Shown in pieces: positions 21,919 through 31,475 of a stretch of 64,000 bases of DNA. This DNA comes from Actinomycetaceae bacterium MB13-C1-2 (GTDB taxonomy: Bacteria; Actinomycetota; Actinomycetes; Actinomycetales; Actinomycetaceae): positions 62,001 to 126,000 of the forward strand of contig CP141731.1 in the NCBI GenBank assembly GCA_035621235.1, read 5' to 3'. Positions within the stretch are counted from its first letter, which is position 1; every line of letters begins with the position of its first letter. The translations under genes were made by a program, and so were the position numbers. The notes beneath the pieces are model-generated. The model searched no databases. It was not told the DNA's origin and was given only the letters and a program-made list of their open reading frames with translations.

Positions 21919-22896
21919 TCAGTGGGATTCCACGGACATCTTGATATAAACGGCCGTGAGGATAGTGAAAACGTACGCTTGAAGTGCAGCTACAAATATC
22001 TCGAACAACGTCGCGACGATCGAGGCTCCAAAAGTCAGTATTGCCAACGGCTTCATGAACATTGTCGCCAACAGCAGTGTCTGCGTCCCAAAGTAGCTGA
22101 GAGCAAGCAGCATGTGCCCAGCCATCATGTTAGCCAGAAGACGAATCGCCAGAGTGAGCGGGCGAATTACAAAAGTAGAAATGAACTCGATAGGAGTTAG
22201 CAGGATATACAGCGGCCAGGGCACTCCCGGAGGAAACAGTTGCTCTCGAAGAAACCTGGCGCCTCCACGGGCCTTGATGCCAGCAACAATAAAGGTCACG
22301 TAAGCAACCACGGCGAAGGTAATCGGCACCGCAACGACGGAAGAAGCCGCGATGTCTATTCCGGGGATGATTCCCGTCAGGTTCATTCCCAAAACACCAA
22401 AGAACACGAAACCCAAAATCGTCGAGTATCGCTTCCCGCGGCTAGTTCCCAACAGCTCAACGCCGATGCTGTCGCGGACAAATCCCGCCAGGAACTCCAT
22501 AATCCACTGCGTCCGACCCGGACGCATTTTGAGGTTCCTCGCGATGAGGTAGAAGACGATTACTAGGGTCACGGCAACCAACAGGCGAGCGATCACGAGG
22601 CGGCTCATCTGGAACGGAGTGCCCTCGAACAGCACCGGTTCCGGGAAGAAGTCACCCAATCCGGGCTGATGAACCACATACTGTGGATCTCTCGCGGGCG
22701 AAAGGAGACCCGGAACAAAGGTGATTGCGATGACGGCGAGCAGTACACCTAGTCCGACCCACCACCATGTGGGTTTCGGAGCTTTCTTACCCGCCCGATT
22801 CTGGTTCTCTTTAGACAGGGTGCTTGAGGTTTCGACCTCACTAACAGCCAGCGCGCTGGAAGACAGGGGGCACCTCCGTCGAATGTCCGGTGTCAA
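21919..22896 (-). CDS. atpB: F-type ATP synthase subunit a
   Basis: Subunit a, which forms the proton half-channels beside the c ring. The essential arginine is in LAIRLLANMMAGH near residue 255; later spans include GIDIAASSVVAVPITFAVVA and the C-terminal ALQAYVFTILTAVYIKMSVE. The start is uncertain: TTG 22896 gives 325 residues with a long polar N-terminus and a weak ribosome site, whereas GGAGG lies further in but ahead of only CTG in frame. The first membrane span begins at WWWVGLGVLLAVIAI, so all options keep the membrane part intact. Confidence 0.94.
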   Translation of the reverse strand: MTPDIRRRCPLSSSALAVSEVETSSTLSKENQNRAGKKAPKPTWWWVGLGVLLAVIAITFVPGLLSPARDPQYVVHQPGLGDFFPEPVLFEGTPFQMSRLVIARLLVAVTLVIVFYLIARNLKMRPGRTQWIMEFLAGFVRDSIGVELLGTSRGKRYSTILGFVFFGVLGMNLTGIIPGIDIAASSVVAVPITFAVVAYVTFIVAGIKARGGARFLREQLFPPGVPWPLYILLTPIEFISTFVIRPLTLAIRLLANMMAGHMLLALSYFGTQTLLLATMFMKPLAILTFGASIVATLFEIFVAALQAYVFTILTAVYIKMSVESH

Positions 22897-22991
22897 ATCT
22901 TCAAAGTCAAAACGTGGCCGTCAGAACCGGAGAAACTGGGGCCTTGTACCACTTCGGGACCTCATTATGTTAGCAGTATCTAGGACATTGG

Positions 22992-23408
22992 TCAGGCGAA
23001 TGTATTCCCATCATCGGACTTTCGTCCCGGGATCATAAAAGCCCAGAGCTGAACAATCATTCCGACCAGGACGGCAGCGGCCGCCATCAACGCAACCAGC
23101 TTAACGTCCAGAACATCAAGGTTTCGCGCCGCTATCAGGCCAGCTGCAACCAGAGCAATCTTGACCACGTAGTCGAGTGCAATCGGTCCGACCGAGAGGC
23201 TCTCGGTCTTTGCTGCAACCCGGGTCGTGGCGAGACTCACGCCAAACATGGCGAGCGCAACTACCAGTCCGACCAAGACTGAAGGCCAGGGATGGGACGG
23301 CAGAAATAGACCTAGTAGAGTCGCCGCCGCAATGAATCCAATCGAAGTCCAGAAAAGCCCACTAGTCAGTCGACGCAGACTGCGAGAGACACGCAAACCC
23401 TGACTCAC
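22992..23408 (-). CDS. AtpI-like membrane protein
   Basis: A 138-residue protein with four predicted membrane helices (near residues 17-37, 44-60, 75-92 and 100-125), in the position of atpI ahead of atpB. AtpI-type proteins help c-ring assembly or magnesium uptake in other bacteria. Sequence conservation in the family is low, so the call rests mainly on size, topology and place. It overlaps the wecA stop by four bases and is followed by a 95-base gap before atpB, which may hold an internal promoter. Confidence 0.75.
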   Translation of the reverse strand: MSQGLRVSRSLRRLTSGLFWTSIGFIAAATLLGLFLPSHPWPSVLVGLVVALAMFGVSLATTRVAAKTESLSVGPIALDYVVKIALVAAGLIAARNLDVLDVKLVALMAAAAVLVGMIVQLWAFMIPGRKSDDGNTFA

Positions 23409-24649
23409 TGTTTGTCCTCGTTCTTTGTTTGTGAGTGCTCATGTTCTGAGCGCATTAGCGGATACCAGACACCGAGACCGGCACGGGAAATAACCTCCAC
23501 ACCGTCGTCAATAGCGACCTTGCCACCGGGAGTTCCGGTTCCCCTTACTCCGGCTTTGCGCCTGCGGTGGCCCGGAAACTGGTACGCGGTGGCTATGATC
23601 GTCCCGACCAAGAACGGTAATGCCCAGAGCAAAACTTCGTTCGTCGGAAGAATAAGTGCCAGGATCGCAACGGTGCATACCAGGGCGGTCCAGGCGTACA
23701 TTATCAGGACTACGCCTCGATGTGAGTGTCCCTGCACCAGCAACCTGTCATGAAGGTGGGTACGGTCAGCTGTAACAGGACTCTTTCCATGGAGCATTCG
23801 CAGTGCCGGAGTAATCACCAAATCGGCAAGCGGAATGATCAGTACCGCCATCGGAATAATCAGCGGCATCCACGTTGCCGCCGCCGAATCGTCGGTGAGC
23901 AACATGGGATTCACCTGTCCCGTAACAATGATGGCTGCCGAGCCCAGGACTAGGCCAAGAACCATTGCCCCCGAATCACCCATGAAGATCGAGGCCGGAT
24001 GGAAGTTGAACCAAAGGAATGCCATGCAGGCTCCCGCTAGCGCTATCGTCACGATGGCGGCGCCGGTGACGTACGTAGGCTCCCCCATTAGGCGCTGCAG
24101 GATATAGGAATAGGCAAAGAATCCCAGCGAACCGATTGCGATCACGCCCGAAGCCAGCCCATCAAGTCCGTCAACGAAATTCACCGCGTTCATTATCGCC
24201 ACAAGAATAAGGGCCGAGATCAGGATCGAGAGGCGTGAGGAGCCGATAGTGACCCCGAACAGCGGAATGTTAATCAATTGGACACCGGCGGTTGCCATTC
24301 CGCCAGCAACCAAGAACTGACCGGCCAGCTTGGTCATCCAGTCCAGTTCCCATATGTCGTCCACTGCGCCAAGTAGACAGATTGCCACCGATCCGACAAG
24401 CACGGCCCACAGCGCAGGAGATGCCGAGTAAACCGGCTTGAAATAGGGGATCGAATAACCGACCAGAATCGTCAGAGTAATCCCGCCCGTCAACGCAATC
24501 CCGCCCAGCCTGGGGATTGGAGTTGCGTGTACGTCGCGCTCGCGCAATGGGGTTAGAACGTTGAACCCCAGGGCAATTCGCCTGACCACTGGCGTGAGTA
24601 CGAGGGTTGCCGCCGTTGAGATAAGTAGCAGCAACAGGTAAAGTCTCAC
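23405..24649 (-). CDS. wecA: Undecaprenyl/decaprenyl-phosphate GlcNAc-1-phosphate transferase family
   Basis: A 414-residue polyprenyl-phosphate sugar-1-phosphate transferase of the MraY/WecA/TagO superfamily with about ten membrane spans. Motifs: PIPRLGGIAL after the first span, AVDDIWELDWMTKLAGQ (catalytic Asp pair), NAVNFVDGLDGLASGV near residue 155 and FMGDSGAMVLG near 215. It starts a lipid-linked glycan, probably the linker for wall polysaccharide. The order wecA-atpI-atpB is conserved in actinobacteria. GTG start directly after the tsaC stop. Confidence 0.9.
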   Translation of the reverse strand: MRLYLLLLLISTAATLVLTPVVRRIALGFNVLTPLRERDVHATPIPRLGGIALTGGITLTILVGYSIPYFKPVYSASPALWAVLVGSVAICLLGAVDDIWELDWMTKLAGQFLVAGGMATAGVQLINIPLFGVTIGSSRLSILISALILVAIMNAVNFVDGLDGLASGVIAIGSLGFFAYSYILQRLMGEPTYVTGAAIVTIALAGACMAFLWFNFHPASIFMGDSGAMVLGLVLGSAAIIVTGQVNPMLLTDDSAAATWMPLIIPMAVLIIPLADLVITPALRMLHGKSPVTADRTHLHDRLLVQGHSHRGVVLIMYAWTALVCTVAILALILPTNEVLLWALPFLVGTIIATAYQFPGHRRRKAGVRGTGTPGGKVAIDDGVEVISRAGLGVWYPLMRSEHEHSQTKNEDKQ

Positions 24650-24653
24650 TCCC

Positions 24654-25277
24654 TCACCCCCTCCTCGCTACCGCCCTCAGCTGGTCTAAGCCTACGGTGC
24701 CTTCGCGCAGTACCCGTATCTCTCCACCTGTAACATCCGCGATTGTCGAAGGAACTCCGATTCGGGAGGGACCCCCATCAACGTATACAGCTACTTCATC
24801 ACCGAAGATTTCGCGTGCCCGAAACACAGATTCTGCGGGAGCCTGGCCGCTTCGATTGGCTGAGGTCACCGCAAGCGGTCCCGCAACTCTCAGCAACTCG
24901 AGGGCGACCGGATGATCGGGCATCCGCAGCGCAACCGTGTCACCTTTCTGCGACATGTCCCAGCCGAAATCACGCGCCGCCTTGACCACCAAAGTAAGCG
25001 CCCCGGGCCAGAACTTCCGCGCAATTCGTAGGGCCGCTTCGCGGGCCGTCTCGGAGTCAAAGCATCCCAGTTCAAGCAGTGATTCCACTGAGGGAACCAG
25101 CACTGGCGGCGGCATCGCCTCGTCCCTGCCCTTGGCCAACAAAAGTGCGGTGACAGCACGTGAACTCCACGGACTGCTCCCGATTCCATACACGGTATCG
25201 GTTGGAAGAACCACGAGTTCTCCCCCCTCGACTGCTTCCCGAAAACTACTCCTCAGCCGGGAACTCACGTAATCCAT
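24654..25277 (-). CDS. tsaC: L-threonylcarbamoyladenylate synthase
   Basis: The Sua5/YrdC/TsaC enzyme joins threonine, bicarbonate and ATP to form threonylcarbamoyl-AMP for the t6A modification of ANN-decoding tRNAs. The 207-residue protein shows VVLPTDTVYGIGSSP near the N-terminus, LAKGRDEAMPPPVLVPS, then LRMPDHPVALELL and TSANRSGQAPAES. It lacks the extra Sua5 domain, so it is the short form. ATG 25277 overlaps the prmC stop (TGATG); a GTG one codon earlier is possible. Confidence 0.93.
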   Translation of the reverse strand: MDYVSSRLRSSFREAVEGGELVVLPTDTVYGIGSSPWSSRAVTALLLAKGRDEAMPPPVLVPSVESLLELGCFDSETAREAALRIARKFWPGALTLVVKAARDFGWDMSQKGDTVALRMPDHPVALELLRVAGPLAVTSANRSGQAPAESVFRAREIFGDEVAVYVDGGPSRIGVPSTIADVTGGEIRVLREGTVGLDQLRAVARRG

Positions 25278-26200
25278 CACTCACGATCCTCCAGGATGTC
25301 GGCCCCTTTCGTTGCGACCAAGAACCTCGGTCGTCCAGCCAGGTCGTACCGGGTCGAAGTGATGGTGAAGCCCACCGACAGCGCGTGTTCACAAAGAGAA
25401 TGACCCTGTCGCTCCCCGTGCTCCATGACCAGCGTTCCGTCCCTTTTCAGCAACTCAAAAGCGCGACCGATGATGCCACGCGGGATAACGAGTCCGTCCT
25501 CTCCCCCACCGTAGAGGGCCATCTCAGGATCGGCCAACGCTTCTGGTTGGGTTGGTCTGTCCGCCAGCCCAACGTACGGAGGGTTAGAAACCACTAGATC
25601 CAGCGTGCCATCGAGCTCAGGTAGAGCATCGAGCGCGTCTGCGAGCACGGTGATCACCCTGTCATCCCCAACCTCGATCGATTTCACGTTCCGTTTCAGA
25701 TACGACATCGCCTCCGGCGAACGCTCGACTAACCACACCTTGGACGAGGGAAGCTCAACCGCGAGCGCCAAACCAATCGCGCCTGAGCCCGCGCATAGGT
25801 CTGCAATCCGAGGCCTATTCGTGGCTACTTCCTCTTTTGCCAGATCGACAAGCATCTCGGTCTCAGGTCTGGTTGCAAAGACTCCTTTTCCGGCAAGCAG
25901 GGACAGTTCGCGGAACTGCATCTGTCCAGTTATGTGCTGCAACGGCACACGAGCGCGTCGCTGTGCAATGGCACTGCGATAGTTCTCTGCGGCGCGTATC
26001 CCCATTTGCTGGGGGGCGAGGATTAACGACTCGTGTCCCGTCGTCCACTTGAGCAACCATTCGGCTTCAACCGGTGGGAGTCCCGCTCTGCCTAGTTGCT
26101 TCCTCCCCCACGCCAAAAGGACCGGAAGCGCGATCGTCGCGTCTGTGCCGCGCTGAGGTCGAACAGTAATGGGTTCCTCATTAATCTTACCCGCATCCAC
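25277..26200 (-). CDS. prmC: Peptide chain release factor N5-glutamine methyltransferase
   Basis: PrmC methylates the glutamine of the GGQ motif in release factors using S-adenosylmethionine. The 307-residue protein has the N-terminal helical bundle (WLLKWTTGHESLIL), the SAM-binding DLCAGSGAIGLAL near residue 135, and the diagnostic VSNPPYVG near 203. The GTG start at 26200 has GAGGAGG six bases upstream. Its substrate, release factor 1, is encoded by prfA 37 bases upstream in the same operon. Confidence 0.96.
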   Translation of the reverse strand: MDAGKINEEPITVRPQRGTDATIALPVLLAWGRKQLGRAGLPPVEAEWLLKWTTGHESLILAPQQMGIRAAENYRSAIAQRRARVPLQHITGQMQFRELSLLAGKGVFATRPETEMLVDLAKEEVATNRPRIADLCAGSGAIGLALAVELPSSKVWLVERSPEAMSYLKRNVKSIEVGDDRVITVLADALDALPELDGTLDLVVSNPPYVGLADRPTQPEALADPEMALYGGGEDGLVIPRGIIGRAFELLKRDGTLVMEHGERQGHSLCEHALSVGFTITSTRYDLAGRPRFLVATKGADILEDRE

Positions 26201-26237
26201 TACCGTCCTCCTCTCGCTATCACTCCTTGCCAGGGCC

Positions 26238-27329
26238 TCAGTTGACGTCGCCCTGAAGGCGAGCGGCTTCGTCTGCCTCGATTGCAGACTGAATTACCGG
26301 GTCAAGGCTTCCTTCTAGGACTTGGTCAAGGTTGTAAGCCTTGTATCCGGTGCGGTGGTCAGCAATCCGGTTCTCTGGAAAATTGTAAGTTCGGATTCTT
26401 TCTGAGCGGTCAACGGTTCTCACCTGGGACTGACGCTGAGCAGAGGCTTCAGCCTCACGCTGCGCACGCGCTTCGGCCACCAAGCGAGAATGCAATATTC
26501 TCATCGCTGCTTCGCGGTTCTGAATCTGAGACTTCTCATTCTGCATTGAGACGACGATCCCCGTAGGAATGTGGGTGATACGAACGGCAGAGTCAGTCGT
26601 GTTGACGGATTGACCTCCCGGACCCGACGAGCGGTAAACGTCGATCCTCAAATCGTTCGGGTCGATTTCAACGTCATCATCCACTTCAACCTCGGGCATT
26701 ACAAAGACGCCCGCAGCCGAAGTGTGGACTCGCCCCTGCGACTCGGTTACGGGGATTCTTTGAACCCGGTGAACCCCTCCCTCGTACTTGAGATGAGCCC
26801 AAACTCCCTCTTCGGGTGTTGGGTTACCCTTGGCACGCATCGCCAGAGTGATCTCCTTGAGTCCTCCAAGACCGGTGTAGGTGGTTGATAGTTCCGTGGT
26901 GGTCCAGCCCTTAGTGGTCGCATAGCGCTCATACATCCGAGCCAAGTCAGCGGCGAACAGTGCCGATTCTTCGCCTCCTTCGCCCGCCTTAACTTCAAGA
27001 ATCACGTCACAAGCATCATCGGGATCACGCGGTGCAAGAACAGCCACCAGCTGGTGATATGTCTCTTCGCGAGAGATCTCAAGAGAGTCGACCTCACTGG
27101 CGAAGTCGGGGTCATCGACCGCAAGTTCTCGCGCAGCTTCGAGGTCTTCTTCAATCCGGCCCAGCGCATTAGCCAGTTTCACTACCCGTCCCAGTTCCGC
27201 GTAACGGCGCCCAACCTTGCGAGCTCGTGCCTGATCTGAGTGCAGGTTCGGATCCGCCAGCTCTCGTTCGAGTTGTGCGTACTCCTCAATAAGCGGGGTT
27301 ACCGCCTCCAGTCCACCCGGGGCTGCCAT
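26238..27329 (-). CDS. prfA: Peptide chain release factor 1
   Basis: RF1 recognises UAA and UAG and triggers peptide release. The start is ATG 27329, four bases after GGAGG, giving 363 residues, the usual length. The GGQ loop is in [20 protein letters not shown], followed by [13 protein letters not shown]. The RF1-type codon-recognition region precedes it. Located between rpmE and prmC as in most actinobacteria. Confidence 0.97.
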   Translation of the reverse strand: MAAPGGLEAVTPLIEEYAQLERELADPNLHSDQARARKVGRRYAELGRVVKLANALGRIEEDLEAARELAVDDPDFASEVDSLEISREETYHQLVAVLAPRDPDDACDVILEVKAGEGGEESALFAADLARMYERYATTKGWTTTELSTTYTGLGGLKEITLAMRAKGNPTPEEGVWAHLKYEGGVHRVQRIPVTESQGRVHTSAAGVFVMPEVEVDDDVEIDPNDLRIDVYRSSGPGGQSVNTTDSAVRITHIPTGIVVSMQNEKSQIQNREAAMRILHSRLVAEARAQREAEASAQRQSQVRTVDRSERIRTYNFPENRIADHRTGYKAYNLDQVLEGSLDPVIQSAIEADEAARLQGDVN

Positions 27330-27362
27330 TTTTCCTCCGTCGTTCGCTTCCAGTAATAAATG

Positions 27363-27401
27363 CAAATGGGCACCGACGAACTGTTCGTCGGTGCCCATTT
27401 G
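27363..27401 (-). terminator. Intrinsic terminator after rpmE
   Basis: CAAATGGGCACCGACGAAC (27363-27381) and its exact complement (27383-27401) flank a single base, giving a stem of about 17 bp with a three-base loop. On the minus strand it follows rpmE by six bases and is succeeded by CATTTATTACT, a moderate T-rich tract. It should end most rpmE transcripts and partly isolate prfA. Confidence 0.8.
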
Positions 27402-27407
27402 AGAAAG

Positions 27408-27626
27408 CTACTTAGCGGCTGGTTTCTTTCCGTAGCGCGCTTCGAAGCGGGCCACGCGGCCGCCCGAGTCCAGAATCTTCTGCTTACCGGTGTAGAACGG
27501 GTGGCATTCAGAGCACACATCAACGCGCATTTGGCCGCTGGTGATGGTGGACTTGGTGGTGAACTCGTTGCCACAGGTGCATGTCACCACTGTGTCAACG
27601 TACTCAGGGTGGATTCCCTGCTTCAT
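27408..27626 (-). CDS. rpmE: 50S ribosomal protein L31, zinc-binding form
   Basis: Ribosomal protein bL31, 72 residues. Four cysteines (16, 18, 38, 41; motifs CTC and CSEC) make it the zinc-containing form; many actinobacteria also carry a cysteine-free paralogue induced when zinc is scarce, not seen here. [19 protein letters not shown] is typical of the family. It lies between rho and prfA and ends in a strong terminator. Confidence 0.97.
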   Translation of the reverse strand: MKQGIHPEYVDTVVTCTCGNEFTTKSTITSGQMRVDVCSECHPFYTGKQKILDSGGRVARFEARYGKKPAAK

Positions 27627-27784
27627 TTTGGTCTCCTATTTTCTCGGTGCTCCGGGTCCGCAGGCAAGTGTCCTAACGGTGAACCGGAACCAGCGATTAA
27701 GTTTGGCACTCTGACGCGTCGGATGCTAGTCCACCGTGCCCAAAAAAGCAGTGAGATCATGCACCCGCAGCGGCAATAAAACAG

Positions 27785-29524
27785 CTATTCGGCTGTGGTT
27801 CTTTGTACCTGCATCAAGAACTCGGCATTTTGCTGTGTGTCCTTAAGCCTTCCAAGAACCGACTCAAGTGCGGCCTGCTGATCCAGGTTTCCAAGGACTC
27901 TACGCAGCTTCCACATAATCGCCAGTTCTTCCGGCTTGAAAAGCATCTCTTCACGGCGGGTACCGGAAGCGTTGATATCAATGGCCGGGAAAATACGGCG
28001 GTCCGCAAGAGAACGCGAGAGGCGCAGCTCCATGTTGCCGGTGCCCTTGAACTCCTCAAAGATGACCTCGTCCATCTTAGATCCGGTCTCGACCAGGGCC
28101 GAGGCGATAATGGTCAACGATCCACCCTCACGCAGGTTGCGCGCAGCACCGAAGAACTTCTTTGGCGGGTAGAGGGCTGCCGCATCGACGCCACCGGACA
28201 GGATACGTCCCGAGGCCGGAGCCGCCAGGTTGTACGCCCGTGAGAGGCGGGTTATCGAGTCAAGAAGGACGACCACATCCTGACCCAGTTCAACCAGGCG
28301 CTTAGCCCGCTCAATAGCCAGTTCAGCAACGATTGTGTGGTCCGAGGCAGGACGATCAAAGGTCGAGGCAATAACCTCACCCTTAACGATCGAGCGCATG
28401 TCCGTGACTTCTTCTGGACGTTCGTCAACCAGGACCACCATCAGGTGGACGTCGGGGTTATTGATCTCGATCGCCTTGGCGATCTGCTGAATGATCATTG
28501 TCTTACCGGCCTTCGGTGGCGAGACAATGAGGCCGCGCTGTCCCTTACCAATCGGGGCAACCAGGTCAATCATTCGGGGGGTGATTGCCTTGGGTGATGT
28601 CTCAAGGCGCAGTTGTTCTTTCGGGTACTCGGGAGTGAGCTTTGCAAACTCACGCCTTTGCGCCGCCTGCTCAAGAGTCATCCCGTTGATCGAGTCAACC
28701 TTGACGAGCGCATTGTATTTCTGCTGCTGACGGCGCTGTTCGCCCTCACGCATCTGACGTACATACCCGACGACCGCGTCCCCTGGGCGTAGGCCCCAGC
28801 GGCGAACGTTGCCGAGCGTCACATACACGTCACTATCACCGGGAAGGTAGCCGGAGGTACGAACAAACGCGTGGTTGTTCTGGACATCAACGATGCCGGC
28901 AATTGGAACTAAAGAATCCTCGTCTGTGATCTCGGGTTCCGAGTCTCGCTGCTGACCGCGCTGGTTACCGTTTTGTTGGCCACCACTCTGGGGCGCACGG
29001 TCGCGACCGCGCCCGCGACGGCGTTGGCCTCGATCACGTCTGTTGCGTGACCGGCCCGGCTCACCGCCCTCCGGCAGCTCAATCTCAGCCAGCTCGGTTG
29101 CCGATCCTGACTCGCGGCTTTCTGGGCGGCTCTTCCGCGCGGCCTTCAGTTCTTCGACCACTGCATCAAGAGCTTCTTGCTTTGGTTCACCTAGATCTTG
29201 CTTCGAGTCTTGTTCTAGCTCTTGCTTTGGCTTTGTCTCTTTAGAAGCTCCGCCATCTTCGCTTGCCGCGCGTCCTTTCTTGCTGGCAGCACCGCGCCTC
29301 TTATCATCATTTGGCTTCTCAGCCCCCGCCGGAGCGGTGCTCGCGCTGGATTTTTTCGAAGATGAGTTATTAGTGGTATCGCCGACAGAGAGGGCGTTTA
29401 CCAGTTCCGATTTACGCATGCGCGAAGTGCCTTTGAGGCCACGTTCGCTTGCCATGGCCTGTAGGTCGGCAAGCTTGAGCTTTCCCAGGTCTGAAGCGCT
29501 CTTGGAACCCGATGAGTTTTCCAT
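27785..29524 (-). CDS. rho: Transcription termination factor Rho
   Basis: Rho is the hexameric RNA-dependent ATPase that ends untranslated transcripts. I choose ATG 29524 (579 residues), since LGKLKLADLQAMASERGLKG is the usual N-terminal domain; an upstream codon at 29575 has no better ribosome site. Between about 50 and 180 is the low-complexity Glu/Lys then Arg/Gly/Gln-rich insertion of high-GC Rho proteins. The RNA-binding and ATPase parts are intact: SPPKAGKTMIIQQIAK (Walker A), LVDERPEEVTDM and VVLLDSITRLSRAYNL. The 210-base gap before it probably holds its promoter and leader. Confidence 0.96.
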   Translation of the reverse strand: MENSSGSKSASDLGKLKLADLQAMASERGLKGTSRMRKSELVNALSVGDTTNNSSSKKSSASTAPAGAEKPNDDKRRGAASKKGRAASEDGGASKETKPKQELEQDSKQDLGEPKQEALDAVVEELKAARKSRPESRESGSATELAEIELPEGGEPGRSRNRRDRGQRRRGRGRDRAPQSGGQQNGNQRGQQRDSEPEITDEDSLVPIAGIVDVQNNHAFVRTSGYLPGDSDVYVTLGNVRRWGLRPGDAVVGYVRQMREGEQRRQQQKYNALVKVDSINGMTLEQAAQRREFAKLTPEYPKEQLRLETSPKAITPRMIDLVAPIGKGQRGLIVSPPKAGKTMIIQQIAKAIEINNPDVHLMVVLVDERPEEVTDMRSIVKGEVIASTFDRPASDHTIVAELAIERAKRLVELGQDVVVLLDSITRLSRAYNLAAPASGRILSGGVDAAALYPPKKFFGAARNLREGGSLTIIASALVETGSKMDEVIFEEFKGTGNMELRLSRSLADRRIFPAIDINASGTRREEMLFKPEELAIMWKLRRVLGNLDQQAALESVLGRLKDTQQNAEFLMQVQRTTAE

Positions 29525-29785
29525 ATTGTGATTGGGTCCTAACTTAGGTGTCCGATACACCCGCAGGGTGGTCACCGCTTAAGTGGATTGACGGATTAGT
29601 ACGTCGTACAGAGAGACTATTGAGTCTCACGACTTGACCAAAGACTTGAACTGGATTCTGTATGGATCCACGCGCCTTTACCGATCCGTCGAATGAACTA
29701 TATCAGGCAGAGGGTGCCGGAGCATCGTAAAGATCGATCTAACTATCCGTCGTGCGTCAGATTTCACAGCGTCGACGTCATAGAC

Positions 29786-30682
29786 TCAAGTCGTCAAAGC
29801 CCCACTAACGGTGAGACCAAGCGGTAGCTGGCTCCAACCCGACTGCACCGCCGCATCGCCGATCGCTTCCGGCACCGACCCATAACAAATGACGCTGGGA
29901 CCCGATCCGCACACAAATGCCGGTATCTGCTGATCTCGGAACCAGGTAACTAACGACGTGGAGGCCGGTGAACGTACCGACAGTTGCTCTGCCCTCATCG
30001 CGTTCTCAGTCGCATCCATGAGAACTCCGGGGGTGATCGCAGTTGTTCCGGCCAGCAGGCCGAGTTGAAGGGCAAGGCTCGCAGCGCTGCGCTGTGCCTG
30101 GGAATAGCGGATAGCCCGCGGCTCAGCATCCTGATCTGAACGCTCATCCAAGGTAAAGCTGGGAACGAACGCGGTTATTTCTAGGCCCGAGTTTGGGTCC
30201 ACCGGCAGGTTCCGAAGGTGCTCGGAACCCACTCGTAGGGCTGCGCCTCCACCCAGTGAAACCATTGCCCTGAGTCGATCCGCTCCTAATTTCTCGGCGA
30301 AGTCCAGCAGGAACTCTTCGTCTAGAGCATCGGGCGAGCCCAGCATCCGTGTTGCCGCCACTAAACCCGCGATGACCTCAGCCTCAAACGAGCCCAGTCC
30401 ACTACCACGCAAAATCTTCGATCGAAATGCGAGATGCACGCCAACCTGTGGAGCACCAACATGGTCCAGCAGGGATCGAAGAGCTACTACGGTTGGATGC
30501 CGCGTCGGATCCGGGGCCTTCGCACCAAGGCCGAGGCCACTGACCTGAGCCGCTCCAGCCACCGCACGAACATTGACATGATCCGCAGGGATGATTGCTG
30601 CAGCAAGAATCGAGTACCCCGTGCCGAATCCGACGATGCTCCCGGGTACGACGATGTCGGTGCGATCTGCAGTCAGTTTCAC
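29786..30682 (-). CDS. Diverged GHMP-kinase family protein at the thrB position
   Basis: A ~298-residue protein resembling homoserine kinase (ThrB) in length, in place (directly before rho) and in three decayed GHMP motifs. I set the start at GTG 30682, leaving VKLTADRTDIVVPGS at the N-terminus. Motif 1, normally PASSANLGPGFD, reads PGSIVGFGTGYS, losing both the Asn and the Asp that bind homoserine. Motif 2 is RGSGLGSFEAEV rather than GLGSSAA. The usual PDN triplet is ADR. Motif 3 FVCGSGPSVICYG is kept. The fold is probably intact, but homoserine kinase activity is doubtful. lysA, hom and thrC, usually just upstream, are missing. Confidence 0.7.
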   Translation of the reverse strand: MKLTADRTDIVVPGSIVGFGTGYSILAAAIIPADHVNVRAVAGAAQVSGLGLGAKAPDPTRHPTVVALRSLLDHVGAPQVGVHLAFRSKILRGSGLGSFEAEVIAGLVAATRMLGSPDALDEEFLLDFAEKLGADRLRAMVSLGGGAALRVGSEHLRNLPVDPNSGLEITAFVPSFTLDERSDQDAEPRAIRYSQAQRSAASLALQLGLLAGTTAITPGVLMDATENAMRAEQLSVRSPASTSLVTWFRDQQIPAFVCGSGPSVICYGSVPEAIGDAAVQSGWSQLPLGLTVSGALTT

Positions 30683-30811
30683 GCTCACCCCCACTTGCTC
30701 TGATCCGATGCTAGTGTCCCACCCTCGAAATTCGTGATTGCCAGGCCGAAAACCTTGCGACACCAGCCAGTAACACATGCAGTAGCCACGGACCTGGACT
30801 ACGGTGAAAGT

Positions 30812-31444
30812 ATGCAAAGCCTAGAAACGGACTTTGAGTTTGAGCGTCGGTTCTTCGTCGAGGAAATACCGACGAGACTTCTTGAAGGCACTCGCCCCGA
30901 TCTGATCGTGCAGACATACTTTCTCGCCGATGAAGGCTACGCGCTTCGAGTCCGTCTCCAGGCGACCGGACTCGACCTGGAAGTTCCAGAAGACATCAAT
31001 GGGAAAGACGCTCTGGAACGATACATGGACAACTTTGATCTCTGCATCCTCGCTGTCAAGGGACCCTATGTCGGGGGCACCAGGTACGAAGCCGAACGGG
31101 TGCTCGATATCGGGGTTGGGGCGCAGATGTGTCTGCGGGGAGGAGACACTCTTGCGAAGCTGAGATACGGGCTATGGATGGGGCAGGACGGTTGGGTTAT
31201 CGACCGCTTTCTAGGGCCGAACAAACCCCTGGTTATTGCCGAGTGTGAACGCACGGGACCAGTCATCGACCTTGAGATCCCCTCTTTCTGCGTCGAGGAG
31301 GTCAGCGGGGACGCCCGGTTCTCAAACGACGAACTGGTCGGGCGTCCGTTCTCCGAGTGGTCCGCGCAGTATAGGCGGCAACTTCAGATGAATCCGCCCC
31401 GGTTCGAGCACAGCTTCGGAACCAACCAACCGGCACCGGAATAG
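30812..31444 (+). CDS. CYTH-domain (triphosphate tunnel) protein
   Basis: A 210-residue protein starting MQSLETDFEFERRFFVEE, where FEFER is the N-terminal ExExR/K signature of CYTH/triphosphate-tunnel enzymes, which act on inorganic triphosphate, thiamine triphosphate or polyphosphate. Further charged strands typical of the tunnel follow (YALRVRLQAT, RYEAERVLDIG, WVIDRFLG, VIAECERTG). It is transcribed away from the thrB-like gene, with starts 130 bases apart, and runs into argS. The substrate is unknown. It occupies the space where lysA-hom-thrC would normally be. Confidence 0.8.
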   Translation: MQSLETDFEFERRFFVEEIPTRLLEGTRPDLIVQTYFLADEGYALRVRLQATGLDLEVPEDINGKDALERYMDNFDLCILAVKGPYVGGTRYEAERVLDIGVGAQMCLRGGDTLAKLRYGLWMGQDGWVIDRFLGPNKPLVIAECERTGPVIDLEIPSFCVEEVSGDARFSNDELVGRPFSEWSAQYRRQLQMNPPRFEHSFGTNQPAPE

Positions 31445-31475
31445 CAGCCGGGCCCCTACATCTGCTCCGGTGCCG
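31431..31475. terminator. Shared bidirectional hairpin at CYTH/argS ends
   Basis: CGGCACCGGA (31431-31440) and TCCGGTGCCG (31466-31475) form a perfect 10-bp stem with a 25-base loop that contains both stop codons. The convergent genes are only 11 bases apart, so the stem arms lie inside the last codons of each gene. A shared terminator in both directions is likely, although T-tracts are absent. Confidence 0.55.

Noticed and set aside
29043-29531. A 162-codon open frame on the plus strand
   Set aside because: Antisense to the low-complexity part of rho; composition artefact.
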